A stretch of 64,000 bases of DNA from Brasilonema sennae CENA114 (GCF_006968745.1 NZ_CP030118.1:5453943-5517942), one strand, 5' to 3'. Positions 53,593 through 62,768 are shown, counted from the first letter of the stretch. Notes: generated by a model not told the origin, from the sequence alone. A program made the numbers and translations.

Positions 53593-54259
53593 ACTTGTGT
53601 GAGTGGAGAGCTAGTTGATTGGAATAGGTAGCGTTTAAGGTGCCACAGATTTTGCAAAAATCTTGCTTGTCTATAATGTTGTCCACTTATCTTGATTCAC
53701 AGATTGCACCAATAAAAATTGATGATATCTCATCACTCAGAATTCAACAAAAAGTCCTTTATTTTAGCGACAAAAGCCAATAAAAATAATGTAGCTTACT
53801 CTTGTATATTTTTAGTTTGTACAGTTTTATACGGAGAGGTGCCAGATATGAGTTGAACCATTAAACAAACATGTATGGTGAAATCAAACTATTCCCATTG
53901 ACTTTCTAGGTGAGCGACTTTAAGTTAAGCAACTAGCTGCAAAAGTGGATAAATTCAGCAATAAAGGTAATATATGCGCTCTTAATGAAACAGTACAGCC
54001 TTTTGTGGTTATATAGTTTATTTTTTCTAGTATTATTACGAGTATCACTCAATCTTCTTCTAAGAGAATTTAAAACTTGTGTACATCGGAGTACTATCGA
54101 TCTCTTAACTAGAAATTACTACTCCATAACTCCTGGAGAAACATTTACCAAAAGGTTGATATTTATTTTCATATAAAATTCATTGCCTTACTTATTCTCT
54201 GTTAATTAATTTTTATTTATTGTTTTTTTTCTTGAAATTGTTAAAATAACGGTAAGTTC
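53593..54259. other. Gene-free AT-rich stretch
   Basis: Apart from the start of the interrupted 99-codon frame (to 53686, minus strand), about 570 bp without a convincing gene. A 63-codon frame at 53985-54176 has no Shine-Dalgarno and random-looking sequence. Confidence 0.45.
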
Positions 54260-54538
54260 ATGCAAGTAAAAAATATGCTTAAAAGCAAATTTGATGATAC
54301 ATTAGCTGCCATAGAATTAAATACAGCTAGAAAATTAAACTGGGATTATAACCAATTAAAAGACTGTTTAATTTTTACAGTAAATAAGGAAGCGATTGAG
54401 ATAGCACTCCAGAAAAATCAACTCAAAGAATCTGAGTTGCAAACTTTAAAGCAAGCTTTGTTAGATTATGGTTTTCAGTACAAAAAAACCCTAAATGATT
54501 GTATCTTTGTTTTTGAGCAAGATGTTGAATTAAGATAG
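54260..54538 (+). CDS. Hypothetical protein, 92 aa
   Basis: MQVKNMLKSKFDDTLAAIEL...; amphipathic helices and a C-terminal beta pair (DYGFQYKKTLNDCIFVF). Normal composition for a small soluble protein. No family recognised, and no clear Shine-Dalgarno (ATAACGGTAAGTTC upstream). Confidence 0.45.
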   Translation: MQVKNMLKSKFDDTLAAIELNTARKLNWDYNQLKDCLIFTVNKEAIEIALQKNQLKESELQTLKQALLDYGFQYKKTLNDCIFVFEQDVELR

Positions 54539-54590
54539 AGCCAAAACAAAGTAGCAGACTTTTGGGAATCATCTTTAGTGCTAATGATGC

Positions 54591-54788
54591 TTATTTTGCT
54601 GGCGGTGGTGTAGGTCTGATTGAAGTTATTACAGATGCTGGGTGCTTTAGTAACTCATCTGCAAAGTTATCTAAATGCGACCAGAGAACTTCTTTGCGGA
54701 GATAGCGACATGAACCGCAGTTAAGACGAATAATTTGAGCGTTGTTGCCAAAAAATATAAGAGGTAGCAGTGTTATACTTAGTAACAT
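54591..54788 (-). CDS. Small hypothetical protein with hydrophobic N-terminus
   Basis: 65 residues from ATG 54788 (in-frame GTG at 54791). A hydrophobic N-terminus (MLLSITLLPLIFFG) could be a signal peptide, followed by NCGSCRYLRKEVLWSHLDNF with a Cys-x-x-Cys pair. Family unknown; could be a chance frame. Confidence 0.35.
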   Translation of the reverse strand: MLLSITLLPLIFFGNNAQIIRLNCGSCRYLRKEVLWSHLDNFADELLKHPASVITSIRPTPPPAK

Positions 54789-54836
54789 CACCCAGATGTT
54801 CTTTGCCTAAATAACACGTTTAAACGTGTATAAACC

Positions 54837-55145
54837 ATGAAAACCGCTTCAAACCTAATTCCCGAATTTGAAACATTATTTAGACAAAAGTTACGACTCA
54901 ATAATTGTAGGCTTAAGAAGAAAAAACAAGAGAATCATTATGAAATTACTACTCCCGCCAAAGACATTTTTTTGATGTCTTGGTGCGAGTTTCCAAAAAT
55001 TAACTTGATATATCAGCCTATAGGCATACGAACAAAGCAGACTATAGTTTATGAGCGGGCTATCCGTGACCATATTAATTTTTGTGTGAGTAGTGTCCAG
55101 GATAACCCTGACTCTAGTCTTATTACTTTAGATAGAGAAAACTAA
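54837..55145 (+). CDS. Hypothetical protein, 102 aa
   Basis: Starts MKTASNLIPEFETLFRQKLR; Lys-rich (RLKKKKQENHYEI), ending SSVQDNPDSSLITLDREN. Soluble alpha/beta. No recognised motif. Adjacent small genes on both sides are equally uncharacterised, so this is an accessory stretch. Confidence 0.45.
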   Translation: MKTASNLIPEFETLFRQKLRLNNCRLKKKKQENHYEITTPAKDIFLMSWCEFPKINLIYQPIGIRTKQTIVYERAIRDHINFCVSSVQDNPDSSLITLDREN

Positions 55146-55446
55146 AGTTTTTTATTTTTAGTATTTAAAATATCTTCGTTAGATGCGGTTGGCGAAGGTA
55201 TGACAAAGCCTCCTACAGGTGTGTTGCCACTTGAAACGGTTAACGACAAATTAATGGTTTGAGTGTCTGTATCATCTCTATATACCTAATTTGTAGTCAT
55301 TTGACTAAAAGTATCAAATACTACTTGCAGGCGTTAATTTGCTTGGGGCAACATTCCAGTTCGACGAGCCGATTGCGAATCTTACGGAGATGCTTTCGGC
55401 TATTGATGGGTGTTCGTGGTACTCACAGTTGTGCAAAAAGGATTTT

Positions 55447-57078
55447 ATGAAAGCACTATTGATTTACCCTCAGTTTCCCCAGTCCTTTTGGTCTTATGAT
55501 CGCTTCATGGAAATCGCCGGACTCAAAGCCGTCTTGCCTCCACTGGGGATGATTACAGTAGCAGCCCTTCTACCCAAGGACTGGGAAATTAGATTTTACG
55601 ATCGCAACGTTAATCTTGAAACAGAGGCTGATTGGGAGTGGTGTGACCTAGTAATCCTTTCTGCAATGCTGGTGCAGAAACCAGATTTCCATGCCCTGAT
55701 TCAAAAAGCGGTGCGGTTAGGCAAAAAAGTGGCAGTCGGGGGTCCTTACCCCACCTCAATCCCGCAAGATGCTCTTGACTCTGGAGCGCATTATCTGGTT
55801 TTGGATGAAGGGGAGTTGACAGTTCCACAGTTTCTAGAAGCGCTCAAAGGCAAAAAAGAGCAAGGAATCTTTCGCTCCCTGGAAAAACCTGATGTCACCC
55901 AAAGCCCGATGCCGCGTTTTGACCTGCTGCAACGGGATGCCTACTTGATGATGGCTATCCAATTTTCTCGCGGTTGCCCCTTCAACTGCGAGTTTTGCGA
56001 CATCATTGTCCTCTACGGTCGGAAACCACGCACCAAGGAGCCTCACCAGACCATAGCCGAGTTACAAGCTCTTTATGATTTAGGCTGGCGAGGGTCACTC
56101 TTCATCGTTGATGACAACTTTATTGGAAATCAGCGTAACGTCAAACGCTTCTTACGAGAATTAATTCCTTGGATGAAGCAGCACGACTACCCCTTCACCT
56201 TCATAACTGAAGCTTCTGTGAATTTGGCAGAAGATGATGAACTGTTGCAATTAATGAATGAAGCAGGCTTCTATGCAGTTTTTCTCGGCATAGAAACTCC
56301 TGACCAAGACAGCCTGCAAGTAACACAAAAACTGCAAAATACTCGCAATCCGCTCATCGAAGGTTGTCGCAAGATCAATGAAGCAGGGATGCTAATCTAT
56401 GCAGGGTTTATCCTTGGTTTTGATGGAGAACGCCCACGAGCAGGAGAACGAATTCAAGCTTTTGTTGAACAAACCAGTATTCCTCAACCGATGCTGGGCA
56501 TCCTTCAAGCTTTGCCCAACACTGCTCTTTGGAACCGTCTTCAAAAAGAGCAGCGTTTAGTAGAGGGTATTGGCGGCGTTGAGGTGGGAGACCAGAATAC
56601 CTTAATGAATTTCATCCCCACCCGCTCCATTGATGAAATCGCTAGAGAGTATGTAGAAGGCTTCTGGACGTTGTATGAACCCAGAAACTATCTCAGACGC
56701 TGTTTTCAGCAATGTCTCAGTATTGGCTCGCTAGCAAAACGAAAGCAAACCATGCAATTTTCTCCAGGAAAGGGGTTGCAGCTCGTTGCTCAGTTAATCT
56801 GGCATCAGGGCTTACGGCGACCTGAAATTCGTGGGCAGTTCTGGCAACAACTATGGACGATTCTGCTGAAAAAGCCTCAAGTTCTCAATATGTATTTGGG
56901 GCTATGCGCTGCTGGAGAACATTTTTGGGAGTACCGCGCTTTAGCTAGGGAACGGATTACTCAACAACTAGGGTACGATCCACTCAGAGGACCTGTGCTA
57001 AGAGAGCAAAAACCAATGCTCATCAAATCAAATCAAATCAAATCAAATACTGATAATATTACTGAGCCAGTAGCTTAA
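55447..57078 (+). CDS. B12-binding domain radical SAM protein (DUF4070 type)
   Basis: 543 residues from ATG 55447 (MKALLIYPQFPQSFW), with AAAAGGA six bases upstream; the longer frame to 55339 lacks homology. N-terminal cobalamin-binding-like domain (about 1-150; LSAMLVQKPDFHALIQKAVR, VAVGGPYPTS), radical SAM core with RGCPFNCEFCDI (CxxxCxxC) at about 177-188 and FIVDDNFIGN, then a DUF4070 C-terminal domain. The layout equals that of HpnP-type hopanoid C-2 methylases, but cyanobacteria carry several paralogues and the exact reaction cannot be assigned. The extreme C-terminus (IKSNQIKSNTDN) is coded by an ATCAA pentanucleotide repeat. Confidence 0.8.
   Translation: MKALLIYPQFPQSFWSYDRFMEIAGLKAVLPPLGMITVAALLPKDWEIRFYDRNVNLETEADWEWCDLVILSAMLVQKPDFHALIQKAVRLGKKVAVGGPYPTSIPQDALDSGAHYLVLDEGELTVPQFLEALKGKKEQGIFRSLEKPDVTQSPMPRFDLLQRDAYLMMAIQFSRGCPFNCEFCDIIVLYGRKPRTKEPHQTIAELQALYDLGWRGSLFIVDDNFIGNQRNVKRFLRELIPWMKQHDYPFTFITEASVNLAEDDELLQLMNEAGFYAVFLGIETPDQDSLQVTQKLQNTRNPLIEGCRKINEAGMLIYAGFILGFDGERPRAGERIQAFVEQTSIPQPMLGILQALPNTALWNRLQKEQRLVEGIGGVEVGDQNTLMNFIPTRSIDEIAREYVEGFWTLYEPRNYLRRCFQQCLSIGSLAKRKQTMQFSPGKGLQLVAQLIWHQGLRRPEIRGQFWQQLWTILLKKPQVLNMYLGLCAAGEHFWEYRALARERITQQLGYDPLRGPVLREQKPMLIKSNQIKSNTDNITEPVA
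57022..57046 (+). repeat. ATCAA pentanucleotide microsatellite at the 3' end of a gene
   Basis: Five tandem ATCAA units in the last 20 codons of the radical SAM gene. A change by one unit shifts the frame and alters only the C-terminal tail. Confidence 0.85.
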
Positions 57079-57121
57079 AACCAGAGGATAGATTCAGTAT
57101 CGTCCTTGTATACTATGGCTC

Positions 57122-58570
57122 ATGAATCCTTCTGCAACAGCATCTTGGAACGAAGTCCGCGCTGCATTTCAAAAAATCTGGGGTTATGAAGATTTCCGTC
57201 CACCGCAGGGAGAAATTATCCAGAGTTTGTTGGCAAAAAAAGATGCGCTGATTATCATGCCCACAGGTGGGGGAAAGTCAATTTGTTTTCAACTTCCCGC
57301 ACTGCTACAACAGGGATTAACCCTCGTTGTTTCGCCTTTGGTGGCGCTGATGGAAAACCAAGTGCAGGAACTTCGGGAACGTCGAATACCCGCTGCCCTT
57401 TTGCATAGTGAATTACCATCTGATAAGCGGCGTATCACTTTACAAGCTTTGGAACGACAACAACTCAGATTACTTTACTTGTCGCCAGAAACTTTACTCA
57501 GCAAGCCAGTGTGGGAAAGGTTGTGTCAGCCGGAACTTGTGATTAATGGATTGATACTAGATGAAGCGCACTGTTTGACACAGTGGGGAGACACTTTTAG
57601 ACCAGCTTACCGAAGATTAGGGGCAGTACGACCAGCGCTACTCAAATCAAAACCATTGGGAACAAATATAGCGCTAGCCGCTTTCACCGCCACCGCTGAC
57701 CCTTTAGCCCAAACTCAAATTCGAGAAATTCTTCAGTTACAGGAACCTGCAGTTTTTCGTATTAATCCTTATCGTTCTAATATTAATCCTTCTATTCGTA
57801 TAGTTTGGACTCCAAGGGGAAGAAAGCAACAATTCTTAAAATTTCTTTCAGATAAAGCACAACAAACTGGGCTTGTTTACGTTCGGACAAGGCGAGATAG
57901 CGAAGAGTTGGCTAAATGGCTGCTAGAGTTGGGTTACGTTACAGCAGCTTATCATGCAGGATTAGGCGCAGAAGAACGCCGCGATATAGAAGCACAATGG
58001 CTGAGTGGAAAAATGCCGTTTGTCATCTGTACGTGTGCTTTTGGTATGGGGATAAATAAGTCAGATGTCCGTTGGGTGGTTCATTTTCACCCGCCATTGT
58101 TGATATCAGAGTACGTGCAGGAAATTGGACGCGCTGGACGAGATAGAAAACCAGCCCAAGCACTGATGTTGATCAGTGAACCTACGGGGTGGTTAGATCC
58201 ACAAGATAAGCAAAGACAAAAGTTTTTTGAGGAGAATTTGCAGCAGCAACAGCTAGACGCGCAGCAAGTCTTGAAAAAATTGCCGAGAACGGGAGAGGTG
58301 AATGCTGTGGCGCGAGAATTTCGTGATGGTGCGATCGCCCTCTCTCTACTACACAGCACCGGACAACTCAAGTGGCTTGACCCCTTTCACTACAGTATCG
58401 TTCCAGGGGCGAAAACCAAATCAGTCACACAATTGCACGCCACCAAGCAAATGAATCAATATCTTACTACTAGAGATTGTCGCTGGCGTTTTTTATTGAG
58501 TGCTTTTGGTTTTGAGGAAGAAATTAAGAACTGGCGTTGTGGTCATTGTGATAATTGCTGCCGAAAATAA
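57122..58570 (+). CDS. recQ: RecQ-family ATP-dependent DNA helicase
   Basis: 482 residues. Walker A MPTGGGKSICFQLP (about 44-57), TATADP, DEAH box LDEAHCLTQWGD, motif VI EIGRAGRDRKPAQ, and a zinc-binding end RCGHCDNCCRK. The winged-helix/HRDC parts are reduced, giving a short RecQ as often seen in cyanobacteria. Unwinds 3'-tailed DNA in repair and recombination. Confidence 0.9.
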   Translation: MNPSATASWNEVRAAFQKIWGYEDFRPPQGEIIQSLLAKKDALIIMPTGGGKSICFQLPALLQQGLTLVVSPLVALMENQVQELRERRIPAALLHSELPSDKRRITLQALERQQLRLLYLSPETLLSKPVWERLCQPELVINGLILDEAHCLTQWGDTFRPAYRRLGAVRPALLKSKPLGTNIALAAFTATADPLAQTQIREILQLQEPAVFRINPYRSNINPSIRIVWTPRGRKQQFLKFLSDKAQQTGLVYVRTRRDSEELAKWLLELGYVTAAYHAGLGAEERRDIEAQWLSGKMPFVICTCAFGMGINKSDVRWVVHFHPPLLISEYVQEIGRAGRDRKPAQALMLISEPTGWLDPQDKQRQKFFEENLQQQQLDAQQVLKKLPRTGEVNAVAREFRDGAIALSLLHSTGQLKWLDPFHYSIVPGAKTKSVTQLHATKQMNQYLTTRDCRWRFLLSAFGFEEEIKNWRCGHCDNCCRK

Positions 58571-58745
58571 CTTTCTTGACAGAAGCTGAAAAAAATGCTT
58601 TTCGTGCTGAGTGGCAAGAGTTTGTACAGAATCTTTGAAATTTGGCTAAAGTACAACATCACCAGAAAAGTTAGGAGAATCGATTACAATGCAACAGTCA
58701 CCTGACTCCGGTTAGCTTCACCGTTAGGCGTTTCTACCAGTCTGT

Positions 58746-59312
58746 ATGAATGAAAATCAAACCAGCGAGCCTCAACACAGCATTGTTTCCATCAGCGTAC
58801 GAGTGCTTTCTCCCGCTGATGCTGAATCATATCGTTTTGTGCGTTTGCTTGCGCTTCATGAACATCCCCCAGCTTTCGGCTCGTTGCCAGAGGATGAACC
58901 AAATCTTTCTGAGATAGCTGCAAGACTCGCACAAAGCGACGAGCGTTGCTTTTTCGGAGCGTTTCAAGACAATCAACTCATTGGCACCGTCCGGATTTCT
59001 CGCTATTGCGCACCCAACGAGAAGCACCGCGCTCATCTTGGGGGGCTATATGTTTTGCCCGCATTCCGTCGCAACGGTTGTGGTAGATCGCTTGTCAGGC
59101 AAGCTTTGAGTTGGGCAGCGAACGCGCGAAGCATCAGGAGAGTCAACCTAACTGTCGTGACCCAACAAAAAGCGGCAATCTGTCTTTACCAATCGCTTGG
59201 CTTCCGCATCTACGGTACTGAGCAAGAGACATTCTCGAAAGCTGGACGTTTTTACGACGAACACCTGATGACGTTGGAACTCGCTTCGGATAATGAACGC
59301 AACGCCAATTAA
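58746..59312 (+). CDS. GNAT-family N-acetyltransferase
   Basis: 188 residues. GNAT core: IVSISVRVLSPADAESYRFV start, GAFQDNQLIGTVRISRY, acetyl-CoA loop HLGGLYVLPAFRRNGCGRSL (R-x-x-G-x-G/A like), YQSLGFRIYGTEQETF. The acceptor is unknown. Its G+C and codon pattern (CGCGCGAAGC) are somewhat richer than the neighbours, which may indicate transfer. Confidence 0.82.
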   Translation: MNENQTSEPQHSIVSISVRVLSPADAESYRFVRLLALHEHPPAFGSLPEDEPNLSEIAARLAQSDERCFFGAFQDNQLIGTVRISRYCAPNEKHRAHLGGLYVLPAFRRNGCGRSLVRQALSWAANARSIRRVNLTVVTQQKAAICLYQSLGFRIYGTEQETFSKAGRFYDEHLMTLELASDNERNAN

Positions 59313-59373
59313 CTAGACTAACAACAGTATGAACCGGAAGCTTAAGTGATGTTATTGAGCGTATCGCAAGAGA

Positions 59374-59409
59374 AAAGCTACCCAAAAATGGGTAGTAATG
59401 GGTAGCTTT
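59374..59409. terminator. Bidirectional terminator between the acetyltransferase and pheS
   Basis: AAAGCTACCC (59374-59383) pairs with GGGTAGCTTT (59400-59409), with an internal second copy GGGTAGTAAT. On the minus strand it is followed by TTCTC after TTTT, so it suits pheS best. Confidence 0.7.
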
Positions 59410-59448
59410 GTCTATAGATTAAGTTACAGTTCCTAACCCCTAACTTTT

Positions 59449-60441
59449 TTAAAACTGCCGCAAAAAGCGAAGGTCGCTTGCGTACAAACGGCGAATATCA
59501 TCAATTTGGTGTAAAACCATCGCAAAACGTTCCACACCAAAACCAGCGGCAAACCCAGTATACACTTCCGGATCGTAACCCACCGATTTAAGCACATTTG
59601 GATCGACCATACCGCAACCCATAACTTCCAACCAGCGACCATTCCACTGCAAATCAACTTCAGCAGAAGGTTCTGTAAACGGGAAATAACTGGCGCGGAA
59701 GCGAATAGGTAACTCACCAAACATAGCTTCCAAAAATATCTTAATGGTGCCTTTAAGATCAGTAAACGTCAGTCCTTCGTCAATGGCTAAAAGTTCTATT
59801 TGGTGGAAAACTGCTGAGTGAGTCGCATCTACGTTATCTCTCCGGTAAACTCGCCCTGGCGCAACCACCCGGATGGGCGGTTCCTCTGTTTCCATGTAAC
59901 GAATTTGTACCGACGAGGTATGAGTCCGCAGCAGATTCCCGTCTGGCAGGTAAAAAGTATCCTGCATATCACGGGCGGGGTGGTCGGGTGGGGTGTTCAG
60001 AGCTTCAAAATTGTAGTAATCTGTTTCCATCTCTGGTCCAGTAGCTACGGTGTAGCCCAACCCGACAAAGATATCCAAAGCTTTGTCGATGATGTTATTG
60101 AGGGGATGAACACGACCTTGAGGACGGTAAATTCCTGGCATTGTTACATCTAATGTTTCAGCATCTAGCTGTGCCTGAATTTTCGCCCCTTCCAAGGTTG
60201 CGCGTTGCTGATCTAAGCTGTTTTGCAAAGCTTCTTTGACTGTGTTGGCGATCGCCCCAATTTTTGGTCGTTCCTCCGCACTCAGTTGTCCCATAGTCCG
60301 CAACAGCGCCCCAAGTTGACCTTTTTTCCCGAGGTAGCTGACTCTAAGTTCCTCCAGACGTTCTAGCGTATCAGCAGCGGCGATCGCTTTTTCTCCTTCC
60401 TCTCGCAGTTCTAAAAGTTGAGCCTCTAAACTGTTAGTCAT
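59449..60441 (-). CDS. pheS: Phenylalanyl-tRNA synthetase alpha subunit
   Basis: 330 residues. N-terminal coiled coil binding tRNA (LREEGEKAIAAADTLERLEE), class II motifs: TGPEMETDYYNFEALN, VFHQIELLAIDEGLTF, and motif 3 GFAAGFGVERFAMVLHQIDD. Forms the alpha2-beta2 enzyme with PheT (not nearby). Immediately upstream on the same strand is the IscB gene (its stop is 50 bp before this start), so the native promoter has probably been separated or replaced. Confidence 0.95.
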   Translation of the reverse strand: MTNSLEAQLLELREEGEKAIAAADTLERLEELRVSYLGKKGQLGALLRTMGQLSAEERPKIGAIANTVKEALQNSLDQQRATLEGAKIQAQLDAETLDVTMPGIYRPQGRVHPLNNIIDKALDIFVGLGYTVATGPEMETDYYNFEALNTPPDHPARDMQDTFYLPDGNLLRTHTSSVQIRYMETEEPPIRVVAPGRVYRRDNVDATHSAVFHQIELLAIDEGLTFTDLKGTIKIFLEAMFGELPIRFRASYFPFTEPSAEVDLQWNGRWLEVMGCGMVDPNVLKSVGYDPEVYTGFAAGFGVERFAMVLHQIDDIRRLYASDLRFLRQF

Positions 60442-60490
60442 TAGTTTTTAGTCGAAAATCCTAATCTCGTTAATTCGTAGCTTTTCGTGG

Positions 60491-61771
60491 TCAAGCGTAG
60501 TTATACCCGTCGCTGCAATGGATTCTGGACACACCCTTCATTGTTGAAAACCCAACTCTAAACCCATTGATAACGACTTCACACCCTTTGTTTGTCGGTG
60601 TTTTGACGCGTCCAGTGTATGTTCCAGACTGTAGATTTTTGCGTTCTTTGACTATCTGAACTCTTACAAAATCGCCTGTCGATACATGAGTAAAAGTTTG
60701 CTTGGGGGCTGTACAGGGAAAACCATATTTATTGATTCGGCACATCCTTCTTATGCCGTGTCCTGTCGATTTTGCGGTGAAAATCTTAGTTATTAAGATT
60801 TTTAACGTGCCAGTAATCCCAACGCAAGCTGCGTCAATCCAGTGTGCTTTTGGGAGCAATAAACGAGTCCGGTTAAACTTCGTTAAACCACCCGAACCCG
60901 TCTTAACAGGCAGCCCTAAACTTTTCCAGACATTAAATAACGACCAGCGCGTAGAATTTACTGCCGCTGCATCTTTTAAAGGTCGTTTAGCCTCAGACAA
61001 GATTTTCTTCAAAAGGTCGGGTTTTTGAGCAAGGAAGGTTTCAATGTCTTGCGTACCTTTGTTCTGATTGCACTTTTGGCAAGCTAAACACAAATTAGAG
61101 ATTCGATTAGTTCCTCCATTGGCTTTAGGGCAAATATGTTCAACTTGCAGAGGGATATTTTCCGCCCCACAGTAAGTGCATTTCCTGTCCCATTTGTTGA
61201 GAAGATACTCTTTAATTTCATATCCTTGCAAGGCACCTTGCTGATATTCCATTCCAGAGATTTCCGGATTTTCCATCTGCTGCAAGTCAAACCTGACAAG
61301 CTCTTGGACAATTGCACTTATCGGCGCAAACTTACATAAACGCTTCACCCACGTCTCGGTAGTTAATACGCGGTGCCGCAACGACGGTGCTAACCACCCT
61401 TTTTCTCTAGTGCGATTCACAAACCTGGGTTGACGGTATCTGGTATGTCGAGAACGCCTACCACGTCTTACAGCAGATCGGGTTTGTAGCCCATCACTAA
61501 TAGCTAATCCTCGGTGCTGTAATTCCATTCCCCAAATAACTTCATCGCGGTTATTAACTAAAGCGAACCCAGTCAATTTAGAACCAGGGTCTAACTTCAA
61601 TGTCAACGGGTAAGCAACAATATTTTCTACTACTCGTTTCATGATTAATGTGAACGGGTAACGACGGAATATTGCTGCTTTGTTTGTTTCTAGAAGTTTC
61701 TTGGCGTGACTTGGATGAATTGGATTCATCGGTGTTTTGTTGGCATCAATCAAAAATACGTAGTTTGACAT
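60491..61771 (-). CDS. iscB: RNA-guided endonuclease IscB (HNH type)
   Basis: 426 residues. N-terminal PLMP-like domain (residues 9-44; the motif reads TPMNPIHP), RuvC-I Asp61 (LKLDPGSKLTG), Arg-rich bridge helix (101-118), RuvC-II Glu157 (VQELVRFD), HNH domain with Cys198/Cys201, His212 (VEH) and Cys228/231/234, RuvC-III Asp313 (HWIDAACVG). All catalytic residues are present. IscB proteins of IS200/IS605-type elements are the ancestors of Cas9 and use an omega-RNA encoded upstream; the 500 bp before this gene (61772-62290) are gene-free and structured. No TnpA gene is in the window. Inserted between pheS and a nucleotidyltransferase gene. Confidence 0.93.
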   Translation of the reverse strand: MSNYVFLIDANKTPMNPIHPSHAKKLLETNKAAIFRRYPFTLIMKRVVENIVAYPLTLKLDPGSKLTGFALVNNRDEVIWGMELQHRGLAISDGLQTRSAVRRGRRSRHTRYRQPRFVNRTREKGWLAPSLRHRVLTTETWVKRLCKFAPISAIVQELVRFDLQQMENPEISGMEYQQGALQGYEIKEYLLNKWDRKCTYCGAENIPLQVEHICPKANGGTNRISNLCLACQKCNQNKGTQDIETFLAQKPDLLKKILSEAKRPLKDAAAVNSTRWSLFNVWKSLGLPVKTGSGGLTKFNRTRLLLPKAHWIDAACVGITGTLKILITKIFTAKSTGHGIRRMCRINKYGFPCTAPKQTFTHVSTGDFVRVQIVKERKNLQSGTYTGRVKTPTNKGCEVVINGFRVGFSTMKGVSRIHCSDGYNYA

Positions 61772-62050
61772 GATTTGTTCGGTCGGTTTGACCAGTCCTT
61801 ATTTCTAAGTAATGTTTGCTTCAACCTTGTTACTAGAGCTTGTTAGGCTAAAAGCACTTCTGTTGCCAGATGTTTAACTCTTAGCGACAGGGAGCAGCGC
61901 CTTGCGGGGGTTCCCCCCGTTGTGGCGACTGCGGTGCAGGGAACTAGCGAATTCCAGGGTGTCATGACTTAAGTAACGCTTACCCCTCTAAGGGTGGTCT
62001 GGTTCACATAGACTACGGATTACTCCTATTGCCTATGCTCTCATTACACT
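61772..62050 (-). ncRNA. Probable omega-RNA (HEARO RNA) of the IscB element
   Basis: Gene-free DNA directly upstream of iscB on its strand, the place where IscB guide RNAs lie. It has several stems: CGCC..GCGGGGG/CCCCC..GGCG (about 61899-61926), ACCC-CTCTAA-GGGT (about 61982-61995), and GCGACAGGG/other complementary stretches that could form a pseudoknot. The 5' end, and hence the guide, is not determined; it probably lies near 62000-62110. Confidence 0.55.
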
Positions 62051-62331
62051 ATTCATTACTCATAGATCCAAAGCTTTGGACTACTGGAGATATAACATAT
62101 CGTTGACACCGTTATTCTGCCGTATGAAGAACTTGAATCGTCACAAGACAATTGATTTGTCAAAGACAATATTATATCAAAGTTCTTTTTACCTGTTTTG
62201 CCGCTCTGTAAGGAAGCCAGAATCAGATTTACAATCAGCGTTATGCTGCTAGTTACCACTGGGGGCAGTGGTTTAGAGTTAGGTTAAAGATAATCACTTT
62301 GACTAGTGTACGCAGAGGAGGTTTTGGCAGC

Positions 62332-62625
62332 ATGAAGACGCTGGAAGAAATTCGGCGATGGTTGATTCAGCACAAACCAGTGTTGCAGGAACGGTACAAA
62401 GTAAGCGAATTGGGTATTTTCGGTTCCTATGCAAGACAACAACAGACTGAAACGAGTGATGTCGATGTGTTGGTAGAGTTCTCTGAAATACCTAGTTTGT
62501 TGAAGTTTGTCAATTTAGAAAACTATCTGAGTGATAACCTTGGAGTGAAGGTTGATCTGGTACATAAAGGGGGACTAAAGCCACGTATAGGAGAGCGGAT
62601 TTTGACAGAAGTGGTCTATCTATGA
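62332..62625 (+). CDS. MNT-domain nucleotidyltransferase (MntA-like antitoxin, orphaned)
   Basis: 97 residues from ATG 62332 with GAGGAGG upstream. The nucleotidyltransferase motif is GIFGSYARQQQTETSDVDVL (G-S-x(n)-D-x-D), then VEFSEIPSLLKFV. In HepT/MntA modules this enzyme AMPylates the HepT RNase and so neutralises it. The stop overlaps the ATG of a HepT remnant by ATGA, the normal operon arrangement; the toxin is destroyed, so the enzyme has no partner here. Confidence 0.85.
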   Translation: MKTLEEIRRWLIQHKPVLQERYKVSELGIFGSYARQQQTETSDVDVLVEFSEIPSLLKFVNLENYLSDNLGVKVDLVHKGGLKPRIGERILTEVVYL

Positions 62626-62768
62626 CCAGACGACAATTGGAGGATTATTTACAAGATATATTAGATGCGATCCGCCTTTGGCGGCAGCGCTTCGCTATCG
62701 CCGCTCTTGAGCAATTTACGTATGTCGTTGTCTGTAGAACAAGTCGAGAAGAGAATAAAAGAAATTGA
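62622..62768 (+). pseudogene. HepT-like (DUF86) toxin gene truncated by a repeat
   Basis: Starts MTRRQLEDYLQDILDAI, the usual HepT N-terminus, then runs into a GC-rich palindrome (CCGCCTTTGGCGGCAGCG, about 62670-62705) and stops at 62768. The conserved R-x4-6-H active site of HepT is missing. The downstream start at 62722 lies inside this frame. Confidence 0.75.

Larger units (their letters stand above)
52184..53686 (-). pseudogene. Unknown 99-codon ORF interrupted by the second IS630
   Basis: After removal of 52388-53588 and one TA, a continuous frame runs from GTG 53686 to the stop at 52184: VDNIIDKQDFCKICGTLNAT, then YSNQLALHSHKSYNASVRKL across the insertion point, then SEQLVDNYLHLQEPSPSSSA. 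It has a Cys-x-x-Cys pair (CKIC). A TAA lies directly upstream of the GTG. No family recognised, and chance openness cannot be excluded, but the join at the exact TA is suggestive. Confidence 0.4.

Noticed and set aside
53985..54176. 63-codon frame
   Set aside because: No Shine-Dalgarno, ordinary AT-rich sequence and no recognisable motif.
58571..58638. Possible gene fragment just after recQ (LTEAEKNAFRAEWQEF-like)
   Set aside because: Only about 20 codons, no start codon and no partner; too short to call.
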